A DNA stretch of 64,000 bases from VRUE01 sp963715455 (GCA_963715455.1 OY970245.1:372001-436000); one strand, 5' to 3'. Shown: positions 54,754 to 63,932, counted from the stretch's first letter. A program made the numbers and translations. Notes: generated by a model not told the origin, from the sequence alone.

Positions 54754-55859
54754 CCGAGCTGCGCATCGACCAGCTCAGCGGGCTGCCGGCGATCCTGGCG
54801 CCGGGCCGGGCCGACCGCCCGGACAGCTTCAAGCAGCCTGAGCGGGAGTCGAAGGGGGCCGACAACTGCCCCTTCTGCGAGGGACGCGAGGAACACACAC
54901 CGCCAGAGGTCTACGCGACGCGGCCGGGCGGCGGCGAGCCGGACACGCCCGGCTGGACGACGCGGGTCGTGCCCAACCTCTACCCCGCCCTAACTACCGA
55001 TGCGAATCACGGTTCGGGGGAAATAGTCACCAACCGTGAAGCACATGGGGGGGCAACGTCCGGCGAGGCCGGGGCTTTCGCCAGCGCCGGCGACCCGTTG
55101 CTTGCCTCGCGCCGCTCGGGTGAGCCCGACCTCTTCGCGGCGCGCGCGGCGCGCGGCGCGCACGAGGTGATCATCAGCACGCCGCAGCACGCTACGGCGC
55201 TCTCCGAGCTGAGCGAAGAGCAGCTCGGCGCCGCGGTCGCGACCTGGCGCGAGCGCATGCGGGCCCACGCCGACGCCGCCTACGTGCAGCTGATCGTCAA
55301 CGAGGGTGGTGGTGCAGGAGCCTCGCTCGAGCACTCCCACGCCCAGCTCTACGCACTCGACTTCGTGCCTGCGGCAGTTGCCCGCGAGCGCGAGCGGGTC
55401 GGCGCCTACGCCGAACGGACCGCCGGCGGCAGCCTGCTCGCCGACGTCCTGGTCGAGGAGGTGCGGCGTCGCGAGCGCCTCGTGGCGATCGACGACGAGG
55501 CGGCGCTGATCTGCCCTTGGGCCTCGCGCTCGCCCTTCGAGCTGCGCGTCGTCCCACGTACGGCCGCGCCGAGCTTCGCCGACGACACGGCCGGGGCGGC
55601 GATGATCGGCACCGCCCTGCGCCTGCTCGCCAAGCGCTTCGACGGGCCGCCCGAGCTCAACCTCTGGGTGCGCACCGCGGCACGCGGCAGTCAGCATTTC
55701 CACTGGCACGTCGACATCGCCCCCCGGCTCAGCATCAAGGCCTCCTTCGAGTTTGCCACCGGGGTGGACATCAACACCTACCCCCCAGAGCGTGCTGCCG
55801 AGGACCTGCGGGCTAGCCTCAGCGATGCCGGCGTTTCGGCTTCTTCTTCACGCACTTGA
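54750..55859 (+). CDS. galT: Galactose-1-phosphate uridylyltransferase-like protein
   Basis: 369 aa from a TTG. NCPFCEGREEHTPPEVYA carries zinc-type cysteines; VVPNLYPAL and GAHEVIISTPQH follow; HAQLYALDFVP and the HIT-like HFHWHVDIAPRLS give the active-site histidines. GalT transfers UMP between glucose- and galactose-1-phosphate. Some homologues are instead nucleotide-sugar phosphorylases, so the name is by family. About 35 residues between PALT and DLFAARAARG are unusual and include a weak inverted repeat (about 55005-55050). Its end overlaps the next gene by 41 bp (convergent). Confidence 0.85.
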   Translation: MTELRIDQLSGLPAILAPGRADRPDSFKQPERESKGADNCPFCEGREEHTPPEVYATRPGGGEPDTPGWTTRVVPNLYPALTTDANHGSGEIVTNREAHGGATSGEAGAFASAGDPLLASRRSGEPDLFAARAARGAHEVIISTPQHATALSELSEEQLGAAVATWRERMRAHADAAYVQLIVNEGGGAGASLEHSHAQLYALDFVPAAVARERERVGAYAERTAGGSLLADVLVEEVRRRERLVAIDDEAALICPWASRSPFELRVVPRTAAPSFADDTAGAAMIGTALRLLAKRFDGPPELNLWVRTAARGSQHFHWHVDIAPRLSIKASFEFATGVDINTYPPERAAEDLRASLSDAGVSASSSRT

Positions 55860-57903
55860 GCTTGCCGCGCACCTTCTTCTTGCGGAAGCCCTTCTTGCAC
55901 TTCAGTGGCTTTGGCGGAGTGGCGGCCGGCGGTGCGGGCTGCGACGGCTGCTGGGGAGGGCTGGCCGGAGGTGGAGGCGACAGGGTCGTGAACGAGGCGT
56001 CAGAGCCTTTTGTCGTACCCCCAGCATTGTTGCCAACCAGCCTGTAGTGGTAGGTGGTGTTAGGCGTCAAGCCAGATAGGTCGAGCTGCTCCGCGACCGG
56101 ATCGCTGCCAGCGCCGGGCTCGGTCGCACAGGACCGCACGGTCCCGTAGCTGATCGTCGGCCCGTATTCGAACTGGCAGGACGAGGTCGCCCCGTTGGGA
56201 TCGATCGTGCCCGTGACGGTGGCCACCGTCTGGTCGACGCCTGACGCCACTCCGGTCGTCACAACCGGCGGAGGCGGCAAGGTGGCGAAGGACTGATTGC
56301 CGCCCTGGGTCGTTCCGGCATTGCTCGTCACCACCAGCCGGTAGGTATAGGTCGTCATCGGCGTCAGGCCGGTGATTTTTCGGCTCTGCGCCACGTCGGT
56401 GGTGACCGGCTCAACTGTGTCGACGCAGGCCACACTGGAGGCGAAGCTGAGGCCCAGCCCATACTCGAAGTGGCAATCGGAGACCATGCCACCGTGTGGG
56501 TTGACCTTGCCGGTCAGCGTCGCCGTGGTCTGGCCGATCGTTTTGGCGGCTTCCGTGACCACCGTCGGTGCAACCTCGGCCAGGGTCGTAAAGGTGCGAT
56601 CGCTGGCGGTGACCGAGCCGGCGTTGCTGGCCGCGACGATGCGGAAGCGGTAGGCGGTGCTCGGCTCCAGGCCGGCGAGCTGCACCGCGATCGGCACCGG
56701 GCTCGACCCGCCGGGCATCTGATCGCATGGCGCATCGTCGGCGTTCGTGTACCCACTGGCTTCGAAGACGGCCTGCTCGACGTACTCGAAGCGGCAATTG
56801 GTGAGACCGTGGAAGCGCGGGTTGACGGTGGCGTTGAGTGTGGCGCCCACCTGGCCGACCGATGTGGCGGGGTCGGTGCTCGCCGTCGGCGGATTGATCG
56901 TCACCTTCTCGAAAACGCGCAGCACTTCTGCGCTGGGATCCGGAATGTAGACCTTGCCGGTCGTGGCGTTCGCGGCGATCTGACCGGCGCTGATCGGGCC
57001 AAACGGCAGTCCCGCGAAGAGGCTGCCGCCGAAGTCGTCGAACTGCACCCCGCTCGAGTCGTAGGCAATCACGTGGTAGTCCTGATCCTCGGAGAGGACA
57101 CCGACGAAGACCGTGTTGTCGGCAGGCTGGACGCCGATCGCCACGGCCGTGCGGCCACTCTGCAGCACCGAGTCGTAGACGTAGGAGCCGGCTGGACGCG
57201 TGAACTTGAGCACCATGTCCAGTCCCATATCGACCACGTAGAGGTTGTTTGCCGAATCGACGGCGACGCTGACCGGCTTGTCGAAGCCGCCCCCAGGGCA
57301 GGCACCGCAGGCGATCGTCTCCTGCAGGCTCCCGCTGGCGTTGAAGATCTGCACCGAGTTGTTGGCGTCGCTGGGGAAGAAGATGCGGCCGCCTGAATCG
57401 GTGGCGATCTGGGCCTGGGTCCCAGCGGTGTTGCTCGTGCCGAACTGCAGCTCCTGCACGCCACCGGGAGTGAAGCGGTGGATTGCCGACGTGCCGAAGG
57501 GGCCGAATGGCGTGACGATCACGAACTGCGCGGCGTAGACCGCCTGGCTTAGGGGGTTGACCGCCACGCCGGAGAAAGACGAGGAAGTTGGGGCTTTGAA
57601 GGGTGAGGCCGCGGTTGGCGTCCCGTTCGCCTCGATCTGCTCCACCTGCCCGGGGGCAAGGGCAGCCGTGCTCGCGGTCAGCTCGGCAACGTATATGCGC
57701 TGGTTGACCTGATCGATCGCCACGCCGTGCGCCACCTCGCCGTGCAGAGTGATTTCGCTTCCCGTGGCGGCCGGCTCATAGCCGAGCGCGGCTCGCGCCG
57801 GCGAGGCGAGCACGAGCAGACCGGCGGCCAGGACGGCCGTCGTCATCGCTGCCCAGCGCACCAGGGCGACTTTCCTTTCTCCCCACGCCGCTACGTTCGT
57901 CAT
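55819..57903 (-). CDS. Secreted repeat protein: NHL/SMP-30-like propeller plus fibronectin-like repeats
   Basis: 694 aa from the ATG at 57903. A signal peptide (LLVLASPARAA) is followed by about 330 residues of beta-propeller-like repeats (GVAIDQVNQRIYVAE, VSVAVDSANNLYVVD). Three repeats of about 95 aa then carry the form TVNP...CRFEYG...STAYRFRIVASNAG, each with Cys pairs. A Pro-rich linker and a tail of the form LKCKKGFRKKKVRGK close the protein. This type of secreted protein is common in Thermoleophilia. Function unknown. Confidence 0.82.
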   Translation of the reverse strand: MTNVAAWGERKVALVRWAAMTTAVLAAGLLVLASPARAALGYEPAATGSEITLHGEVAHGVAIDQVNQRIYVAELTASTAALAPGQVEQIEANGTPTAASPFKAPTSSSFSGVAVNPLSQAVYAAQFVIVTPFGPFGTSAIHRFTPGGVQELQFGTSNTAGTQAQIATDSGGRIFFPSDANNSVQIFNASGSLQETIACGACPGGGFDKPVSVAVDSANNLYVVDMGLDMVLKFTRPAGSYVYDSVLQSGRTAVAIGVQPADNTVFVGVLSEDQDYHVIAYDSSGVQFDDFGGSLFAGLPFGPISAGQIAANATTGKVYIPDPSAEVLRVFEKVTINPPTASTDPATSVGQVGATLNATVNPRFHGLTNCRFEYVEQAVFEASGYTNADDAPCDQMPGGSSPVPIAVQLAGLEPSTAYRFRIVAASNAGSVTASDRTFTTLAEVAPTVVTEAAKTIGQTTATLTGKVNPHGGMVSDCHFEYGLGLSFASSVACVDTVEPVTTDVAQSRKITGLTPMTTYTYRLVVTSNAGTTQGGNQSFATLPPPPVVTTGVASGVDQTVATVTGTIDPNGATSSCQFEYGPTISYGTVRSCATEPGAGSDPVAEQLDLSGLTPNTTYHYRLVGNNAGGTTKGSDASFTTLSPPPPASPPQQPSQPAPPAATPPKPLKCKKGFRKKKVRGKLKCVKKKPKRRHR

Positions 57904-58021
57904 CCCTGCAACCCCCCGCGTCGACCTACGAACTAGCGTATGTATGGAGGCTAGCGCCCGTTTTTGCTCAGATTCGCCAGTTGGATAAGCGTTAACACTT
58001 CCAAGGTAGGCTGCGGCGTCG

Positions 58022-58648
58022 ATGCCGCCGAACCCGCGACCGATCCCTCGCTTCGTCGCGGACAGCACGCAGGAGGGCATCCCACACGGGCGCTTTGCCG
58101 AGCGGCTGACGGAGGCTTTCCGCGAGGCGCTCTCCGGGGTTGAGGACCTGCCCGAGGGTGTCGAGCCACCCGCCGAGCTCGACTGGTTTCCCGAGCGCGC
58201 CTGGGGCGGTCGCGTCTGGGTCCCCTGCACCGCTCGCGTTGACAGCCCCACGGGCAAGCTTGAGCTGTTTGGGCACGTCTCCTACCTGCAACCCGAGCAG
58301 AGCGAGCCCTCGTCCTTCCAGGCAAAGGCCGACTTCACCGACGTGCTCGCCGAGGACAACCCCGAGTGGAAGATAGACCTCAACGACGAGGTGATCGGCC
58401 GTTGGCTCGGCGAGAACGGCCGCGCTGGCAACGTCACCCTGGTCTGGGGGCGTCCCCTGGTTCAAGGGGCCGTCGCCGCCACCGCCGAACTCGAGCTGGA
58501 GACCGTCGATCAGGAGCTCGTCTCCAACGGTCGCTTCTCCCTGGTTGCCCTCGATGCCCTCGAGGGCTACGGCGACGACATCTTCCTTGAGGTCAAGCTC
58601 TGGAACCGCCGTGCGGTCGAGCTGGCTTCCGAGAGCCTTTACGAATAG
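58022..58648 (+). CDS. Hypothetical protein, 208 aa
   Basis: Soluble protein without signal peptide. Its first half (GRFAERLTEAFREALSG) is helical and the rest is beta-rich (VWVPCTARVDSPTGKLELFG, GNVTLVWGRPLVQGAVAATA). No recognised family. It is divergent from the propeller protein across 118 bp and converges on the next gene. Confidence 0.65.
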   Translation: MPPNPRPIPRFVADSTQEGIPHGRFAERLTEAFREALSGVEDLPEGVEPPAELDWFPERAWGGRVWVPCTARVDSPTGKLELFGHVSYLQPEQSEPSSFQAKADFTDVLAEDNPEWKIDLNDEVIGRWLGENGRAGNVTLVWGRPLVQGAVAATAELELETVDQELVSNGRFSLVALDALEGYGDDIFLEVKLWNRRAVELASESLYE

Positions 58649-58655
58649 CCAACCC

Positions 58656-59501
58656 TCAGGCGGCTAACCCGGCCCGCACCTGGACGAAGGCAACCAAGAT
58701 CCCCGCGCCGGCGCTGAGGATGCCCGAACGGCCGACCAGCAGCAGAATCCTGCGCGCCGGAGACGAGTCGGCTATCTCGACGGCGGGGAATATGCGGTCC
58801 GCTAAGAGTGGGCCCCAGAAGATGATCATCAACTGGACCGCGGTGAGGTAGGGAAGCCGCTCGCCCTCGGATTCCTGGCCGTCGGGCAGGAGCAACGCCG
58901 AGAGCCAGAAAGGCAACGAGGCGGACATCGTCACGAACGCTTTCGTCATGTTCGCCCGGAAGGAGCCCTCCCGCTGCAGTTTGTCTTCGATCCCCCTGCG
59001 TGGCCCGGTCTCGGCTGCCCGCAGGCCGCGCGTCCAGGGAAGGCTGCCGCGGCGTACCGCGATCCGCAGCCGATCGCACATCGCAGTCGCATCCTCGAGC
59101 TTGGCGCCCGCCCCGCCGGCGCGGGCCTGGATCACGACTCCCCGAGTGCCGCTGAAGGGAGCTTCGTAGATGCGTTTGCGAGCGATCGATACTTCAGTCT
59201 GTCGATGGCCCGCTCGAGCGCTGATCGTCAGCAGCTCGAAGCGCCGCACCGCCTGCGGCGTGACGTACTGGACGAACTCCTCGGGAGTCGAGAACTCCTC
59301 CCAGTCGCCCCGTGCGGTGACCTTGATGCGGAGCGAGCCTTCAGCGCCATCCGTGGCGACCACCTCACGGGCCACGCGGGCGACGTGCGCCAGCAGGCGG
59401 AGGTCCCCACGCCAAACAGCCCAGGCGCTCCAGGCCAATCGCTCCTTGGCGCTCGATGCCGGGCCAGCCGACCGTGACTTGCGCCTCCCTTGAGGTGCCA
59501 C
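58656..59501 (-). CDS. Hypothetical membrane protein, 281 aa
   Basis: The N-terminal 180 residues are soluble, with RFELLTISARAGHRQTEVSIARKRI of beta character. Three C-terminal hydrophobic segments follow (AFVTMSASLPFWLSALLL, TAVQLMIIFWGPLLA, ILLLVGRSGILSAGAGILVAFV). No family recognised. The gene is on the same strand as the PH-like protein 48 bp upstream. Confidence 0.6.
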   Translation of the reverse strand: MAPQGRRKSRSAGPASSAKERLAWSAWAVWRGDLRLLAHVARVAREVVATDGAEGSLRIKVTARGDWEEFSTPEEFVQYVTPQAVRRFELLTISARAGHRQTEVSIARKRIYEAPFSGTRGVVIQARAGGAGAKLEDATAMCDRLRIAVRRGSLPWTRGLRAAETGPRRGIEDKLQREGSFRANMTKAFVTMSASLPFWLSALLLPDGQESEGERLPYLTAVQLMIIFWGPLLADRIFPAVEIADSSPARRILLLVGRSGILSAGAGILVAFVQVRAGLAA

Positions 59502-59549
59502 AGCGGTACGGCAAGATATCTCGCCCCCATGACGCTAAAGGCAGCTCGC

Positions 59550-59912
59550 TCAAGGCTGCAGGGCAGCGAGCCAGCCCTGCAGGTCCCCAACCCAGAGGGC
59601 AATCGAGTCCTGGGTACCGAGCTGCGTCGTCCAGGCCACCTTGAGCAGGTCGCGGCGCACCGTCTTGCCGAGGTGCGACCTCACGGTTGTCACATCGGTA
59701 ATCGAGCGCCGCGGGATTCTGAGCAGCCGGTTGGGCACCCACTGGGCGAACAGCAGCTCGTGCCTAGTCAATGCCAGGTTGCCGTTGCCACGCACCTGCC
59801 AAACGCCGGCCGACTCCACTCCGAAGCTGTTGGCGTCGTCTTCGCGCAGCAGCGAGAGGTCCGCGAAATGAGCTTTCGCTCGGCGGCGCAATCGTCCTGT
59901 GATCAGCCCCAA
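59550..59912 (-). CDS. Small PH-like (GRAM/bPH-type) protein
   Basis: 120 aa. GNGNLALTRHELLFAQWVPN followed by RLLRIPRRSITDVTTVRSH and ALWVGDLQGWLAAL is the strand pattern of bacterial PH-like domains: first strand with L-x-x-T-x-x-x-L, a middle I-P-x-x-x-I element, and a closing helix. A short basic N-terminus precedes it. Role unknown. Confidence 0.6.
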   Translation of the reverse strand: MGLITGRLRRRAKAHFADLSLLREDDANSFGVESAGVWQVRGNGNLALTRHELLFAQWVPNRLLRIPRRSITDVTTVRSHLGKTVRRDLLKVAWTTQLGTQDSIALWVGDLQGWLAALQP

Positions 59913-59945
59913 AGCAGCCTGACACTATCCGGCGCCCACCTCAGA

Positions 59946-60389
59946 ATGCCGTACGTGATTCGCGAGCTGCTGCCGCCTGAGACTGGTTTGGCCTTCGAGG
60001 CAATGCGAGCGCTGCGTACACACCTGACCTACGAGCCGACCTTCGTCCTACAGGTGGATGAGGTGCAGAGAGTCGAGGGCTACCGTCTGGTCGCGGCCTT
60101 CGAGCACGGTGAGCACAGTGCCACGGCGGTAGCCGGTTTTCGGGTGGGTCATAACCTGGCCTGGGGTCACTACCTGTATGTGGATGACCTCTCGACGCTG
60201 CCGAGCGCACGGCGCCGGGGACATGGCCGTGCTCTACTCGAATGGCTCATCGAGGAGGGCAAGCGGCTGGACTGTGATCAGTTGCACCTCGACTCCGGCG
60301 TCGGCCTCGAGCGCGCCGACGCCCACCGTCTTTACCTGAACACAGGCCTGGTCATCTCGGCCCACCACTTCGCTCGGTACGTCGGGTAG
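59946..60389 (+). CDS. GNAT family N-acetyltransferase
   Basis: 147 aa from ATG 59946 (MPYVIRELLPPETG). The GNAT core reads YVDDLSTLPSARRRGHGRALLEWLIEEGK, with the pyrophosphate-binding R-x-x-G-x-G/A motif as RRRGHG. QLHLDSGVGLERADAHRLYLNTGL is the usual C-terminal part. Substrate unknown. The upstream reading frame from 59490 is not needed. Confidence 0.88.
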   Translation: MPYVIRELLPPETGLAFEAMRALRTHLTYEPTFVLQVDEVQRVEGYRLVAAFEHGEHSATAVAGFRVGHNLAWGHYLYVDDLSTLPSARRRGHGRALLEWLIEEGKRLDCDQLHLDSGVGLERADAHRLYLNTGLVISAHHFARYVG

Positions 60390-60397
60390 CTATCGAG

Positions 60398-61441
60398 ATG
60401 CAACTACAACAGCGCTGGAAGAAGCTGCGCGAGCGCCTGCCGGTACCCAGTAAGCGAGAGAAGTGGGCGCTCCTGATCCTTTTCGTTCCGATCGGCCTCG
60501 GCGTCGTCCTATCGTTGATCGACCAGTCCTCCAGGGCCACACTCATCGTCGATGAGCCAACTCCCAGCGAAGAGATGGCGATCGTGGCAGGGAATGGGGG
60601 CGGGACGAGCGAGATTCGGGCTCGGCCGGAGATCGTCTCCCTGCTGGGAGTCCCGCGCAAGGGCTCTGAGCCTGCCCCTCTTGAGCAACGCAAGGTCGAG
60701 CTGCGCCTGCCCGTCACGGAGGCTTCCTGTCCGCGCTTGAGCGCCGCGCTCGGCGGCGCATGTGGACCGTTGGGCGAAGGGGCCTCCCCACTGGCCGGCC
60801 CGCTGACGGTCGTATGGCCCAGCGTGGCCGACGTCTCGGTCAAGACCACGGAGCTGAGCAGTCTCTCGGTGGCGCAAACGCCGGTGAAGGGAACCTCTGA
60901 GCCGGTCACCACCTGGAACCTTCGCATCGGCTCCGCCGAGACGGTGATCGAGTTCGAATGTGTTGAGGAGGCGCGCTTTCATCTCAAGTTCAGCGGACTC
61001 ACACGCAATTCGCGCTGCGAGCGCGGCTCTGCGTTGCTGAGCATTCCGCTTCTACTGCCCCCGTCACAGGTGGCGGCGATATCGCTCGCCGGGGTCAAGT
61101 GGTGGGATCTCCAGGCGCATGGACAACGCGCAGACCTAGTGGTGGATCGCAGTGAACTGTTCGTCGGCAAGGACAGCTTTTCTCGGCGCGGAAAGGAGAT
61201 TCCGATCGCTATTTCCACCGAGCAGTCGCGAGGAGTGCAACTCGAAGTCGACAACCCTGACGGCGAAGCGGACACCGCGATTCGCGTCGAGGCGGCGAAC
61301 GCGGACGGCGTTGAAGTGAGCGATGAGAACATGCTCCCCAGTCTTCTCTCGAAGTTCGAGGACTACTGGTTCGTGGCGCTGGGAATGGTTGGCGGCGTCC
61401 TTCTCTCAGTTCTTCTTGAGCGGATCCCCCCGCGTGATTAA
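60398..61441 (+). CDS. Hypothetical membrane protein, 347 aa
   Basis: One membrane segment near the N-terminus (ALLILFVPIGLGVVLSL) and one at the C-terminus (WFVALGMVGGVLLSVLL), leaving about 270 residues between them, probably outside the cell. Five or more cysteines are present, two pairs in ASCPRL/GGACG. It starts 8 bp after the acetyltransferase gene. No family recognised. Confidence 0.62.
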   Translation: MQLQQRWKKLRERLPVPSKREKWALLILFVPIGLGVVLSLIDQSSRATLIVDEPTPSEEMAIVAGNGGGTSEIRARPEIVSLLGVPRKGSEPAPLEQRKVELRLPVTEASCPRLSAALGGACGPLGEGASPLAGPLTVVWPSVADVSVKTTELSSLSVAQTPVKGTSEPVTTWNLRIGSAETVIEFECVEEARFHLKFSGLTRNSRCERGSALLSIPLLLPPSQVAAISLAGVKWWDLQAHGQRADLVVDRSELFVGKDSFSRRGKEIPIAISTEQSRGVQLEVDNPDGEADTAIRVEAANADGVEVSDENMLPSLLSKFEDYWFVALGMVGGVLLSVLLERIPPRD

Positions 61442-61451
61442 ATTCCCCGCC

Positions 61452-62206
61452 ATGGCAAGGGTGGGGGGCGCGACAGCAACAGCAATTGTGATTCTGGCGG
61501 CGGCCTTTTTCGCTCAGGCGAGCCCCACTGGGGGCTCGAGCAGGCGGAAGCCCGCAGGTCTTCGGCGCAGAAAGAGTGCGGCACCGCCAGGAACGATTGG
61601 GTCTGCCGCACGCGGGGCAGGGTTACCTACTGGCCCTACGGCAGCCCGGAGACGTTCTCTGGGCTCATCGTCGGCGGCAGGCCGAAGACCATGCCCTACT
61701 TGACCACGGTGAGGGCCGAGGCGGGTTCCACCGCCACCATCCGCTTCAGGAGAAAGGCAGCCTGCGAACTCGCAGTTGCCGGCGACACCACCCAGGTGAT
61801 TACGCGGGTCAGCGACGAGAGTCTCTTCTTCCAGCAGTTCGGATCAACCTATTGCCGCTCGCTCGATGGATCGTTTGCGGATGTGAGTTACTTCTGCGAC
61901 GTCACGGGGAAATGCCCGGTCGTCTTCCTCAGCAACGGGACCTTCGACGCGCGGGGAACCTTCCAGGGAGCCGCGCGAATCTCAGAAGCGACTTCCTTCC
62001 GGGTCGTGTTCACCGCCTGCACCGGCTCGTTTGAACTGAAAATCTTTGACGGCAAAGAAGTCAGGACGATCAAAGAAAAGATCTTCGGCCGGGCAAAGGT
62101 CCGCATCGAGGTCTCGGGTAGTCGCGCCACAGGCGAAGGAGTCTCCGCCGAAAGCTGGAGCTACTCGATGAGCAGCGTCTCCGCCCCCGGCATCTGCGGC
62201 CGCTGA
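61452..62206 (+). pseudogene. Secreted hypothetical protein with a one-base frameshift
   Basis: The ATG at 61452 opens a good signal peptide (ATAIVILAAAFFAQAS) but this frame then runs into unlikely residues. From about 61535 another frame carries a natural sequence (EQAEARRSSAQKECG, RGRVTYWPYGSPETF, then VRAEAGSTATIRF to the stop at 62206). Adding one G in the G-run at about 61531-61535 joins them into one protein of about 251 aa. Six or more Cys in the mature part suggest a disulphide-rich secreted domain. Real mutation or sequencing error in the homopolymer cannot be told apart. Confidence 0.65.
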
Positions 62207-62208
62207 CG

Positions 62209-62245
62209 CCGCGATGCGCTGGGATAGAGCGACTCCCTCCTAAGC
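62209..62245 (+). tRNA. Degenerate 5'-half of tRNA-Arg(CCU), copy 1
   Basis: The last 24 bp (62222-62245) are identical to 63742-63765, covering the end of the D-arm, the 5' anticodon stem and the loop CTCCTAA with CCT anticodon. The first part (GCCGCGATGCGCTG) is a decayed acceptor/D-stem. The 3' half is missing. A nucleotidyltransferase remnant abuts it. Confidence 0.7.
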
Positions 62246-62246
62246 A

Positions 62247-62687
62247 CTATGAATCGAGGCCTGGGATCGGTTCCACGGGCAAGTCGCCATGGATCGCCTC
62301 CAGCTCTTCCAGATCGACTTGATCTTGAGGTCGTCTAGCAAGGCGCATCGGAAACCGTGTCGAAATCAAGGGGAGGAGAACCGCCGCGAATGATGTCGAT
62401 GATGCCGCGGCGACTGTTTACCCGCAGGTGCTCAGCGCCAGCGATGTCGTCGATCGTGAGCTTCTTACCATCGGACAATCGCCGCCATCCGTCAATTCGA
62501 GGAAGCGCAGGATCGTCTCGTCAGCTTCCTCGCCATCGGGGACGAGTAGGTCCGAGTCTCTCGTTGCCCGTACATAGCCGTGGAAAATCACGCTGAACCC
62601 GCCGATGACAACGTGCTCCAAGCCTGCCGAGTTGGCGTCGGCTATGACGCCAACGAGATCAGGACCAGAGGGCTCGTCTTGGGACAT
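62247..62687 (-). pseudogene. Frameshifted nucleotidyltransferase (AbiEii/DUF6036-like)
   Basis: The start (MSQDEPSGPDLVGV) leads to VVIGGFSVIFHGYVRATRDSD, the G-G and D-x-D motifs of a minimal nucleotidyltransferase. After LTDGGDC the frame is lost; it continues in a second frame (DGKKLTIDDIAGAEHLRVN, GIIDIIRGG) and a third carries the usual C-terminus QDQVDLEELEAIHGDLPVE. So at least two frameshifts. It overlaps the upstream small gene by 29 bp and ends two bases from tRNA fragment 1. A complete relative lies at 63204-63680. Confidence 0.78.
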
Positions 62688-62874
62688 TGCCGGCCTTCAC
62701 GGAAGCAGCGAGCAGCGAGACAGCTTGCTGCGAGAGCTTTTGGCCTAGCTCCAGCCGCTGAGTGGGTGTCAATGCCAAGTTAGAAGCACGCAGCTGCTCT
62801 GCATCAGCACGATTGATCTTTGCCCATTCGGCCTCATTGCCGGGAGCTAGTAGCGGCTTTCTACTGACTGCCAT
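62659..62874 (-). CDS. Small helical partner protein of the nucleotidyltransferase
   Basis: 71 aa, MAVSRKPLLAPGNEAEWA, then QLRASNLALTPTQRLELGQKLSQQAVSLL. Highly helical, with the L-x-x-x-x-R-L-x-x-x-x-x-L-S-x-x-x pattern of short proteins preceding AbiEii/DUF6036 nucleotidyltransferase genes. It overlaps the next gene's start by 29 bp. Possibly the antitoxin or targeting subunit; inference. Confidence 0.68.
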   Translation of the reverse strand: MAVSRKPLLAPGNEAEWAKINRADAEQLRASNLALTPTQRLELGQKLSQQAVSLLAASVKAGNVPRRALWS

Positions 62875-62951
62875 GCCTTCATGGTAGGCGCCAGGTCGGA
62901 TTGGGGCATGAATGGGCAAAGCCGCCTCGGAGCGCCTACGATCAAGGCGGA

Positions 62952-62985
62952 GCCCCGATAGCTCAGCTGGATAGATCCTAAGCGA
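62952..62985 (+). tRNA. 5'-half of tRNA-Arg(CCU), copy 2 with internal deletion
   Basis: GCCCCGATAGCTCAGCTGG plus ATAG is identical to copy 3 over 23 bp; then a net loss of 9 nt removes the 5' anticodon stem. It resumes with TCCTAAGCGA as in copy 3. No 3' half follows. Confidence 0.72.
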
Positions 62986-63030
62986 CTGTCCGATCAGGAA
63001 AGAACCACTCTGCTTCGCTACCGTGTCTTC

Positions 63031-63207
63031 ATGGCTTCGATTCAACAGCCGGGCCAAGCCTCGAAGGACCCTGCGGCGGCAGCCGAGGCGGTTCGCGTCC
63101 AACGACTGCGCGAAGACGCACAACGCCCCATGAGCGTGAACTTGGCCGAGACGATCGCGCTGAGTCACGCGCTGCTGAAGATGGCCGCACCCGCCCAGCG
63201 GCAATGA
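63031..63207 (+). CDS. Small helical partner protein (58 aa) of the nucleotidyltransferase
   Basis: 58 aa: MASIQQPGQASKDPAAAAEA, then RVQRLREDAQRPMSVNLAET and IALSHALLKMA. It is helical with the same closing pattern as the 71-aa gene at 62874-62659 (charged start, leucine-spaced end). The stop overlaps the next ATG (ATGA), giving translational coupling. Likely the antitoxin-type or adaptor subunit of the pair. Confidence 0.68.
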   Translation: MASIQQPGQASKDPAAAAEAVRVQRLREDAQRPMSVNLAETIALSHALLKMAAPAQRQ

Positions 63208-63680
63208 CGTCAGCGGCCTTCGACGAGATCCTACGGAGGCTGGTAGCCGCAGGTGCGGAGTTCGTGGTGATCGGTGGGCTTGCTTTGGGAGCAAGAGGCG
63301 TCGTTCGTGCCACCAAGGACATCGACATCGTCGTCGCGTCCGATGTCGAGAACCTAAGGGTGGTTGCAGAGGTGGCCGTAGATGCCGGTGGGCAGGTTCA
63401 GCGAGGCGAGGCGCTGCTCGGAACTCCCTTCTCGATCGCGGCGGAGCTCGCCAGCGGGGAACAGATGGCAATCGACACAGAGCTTGGACGCCTCGACATC
63501 GTGCAGGGACTCGAGGGCGTTCCGAGCTTCGACGAGCTTCGATCGCGTGCAACCGAGACCGAAGTGCTTGGAGTCAACGTGGCGGTCTGCTCGGTGGAGG
63601 ATCTGCGTGCGATGAAGCAAGCCGCCGGCCGCGGCCAAGATCTCGTGGACTTGGAGAACCTCGACGCGGCTGAAGGTTGA
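63204..63680 (+). CDS. Nucleotidyltransferase (AbiEii/DUF6036-like)
   Basis: 158 aa. FVVIGGLALGARGVVRATKDIDIVV carries the conserved Gly-Gly and the D-x-D metal pair of the Pol-beta-type minimal nucleotidyltransferase. The C-terminal MKQAAGRGQDLVDLENL matches the K/R...QD..DL..L motif of the family. It is the intact relative of the frameshifted gene at 62687. Such enzymes can modify tRNA or partner proteins as toxins (AbiEii type); the target here is unknown, though tRNA fragments border the gene. Confidence 0.85.
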   Translation: MTSAAFDEILRRLVAAGAEFVVIGGLALGARGVVRATKDIDIVVASDVENLRVVAEVAVDAGGQVQRGEALLGTPFSIAAELASGEQMAIDTELGRLDIVQGLEGVPSFDELRSRATETEVLGVNVAVCSVEDLRAMKQAAGRGQDLVDLENLDAAEG

Positions 63681-63932
<252 letters not shown>

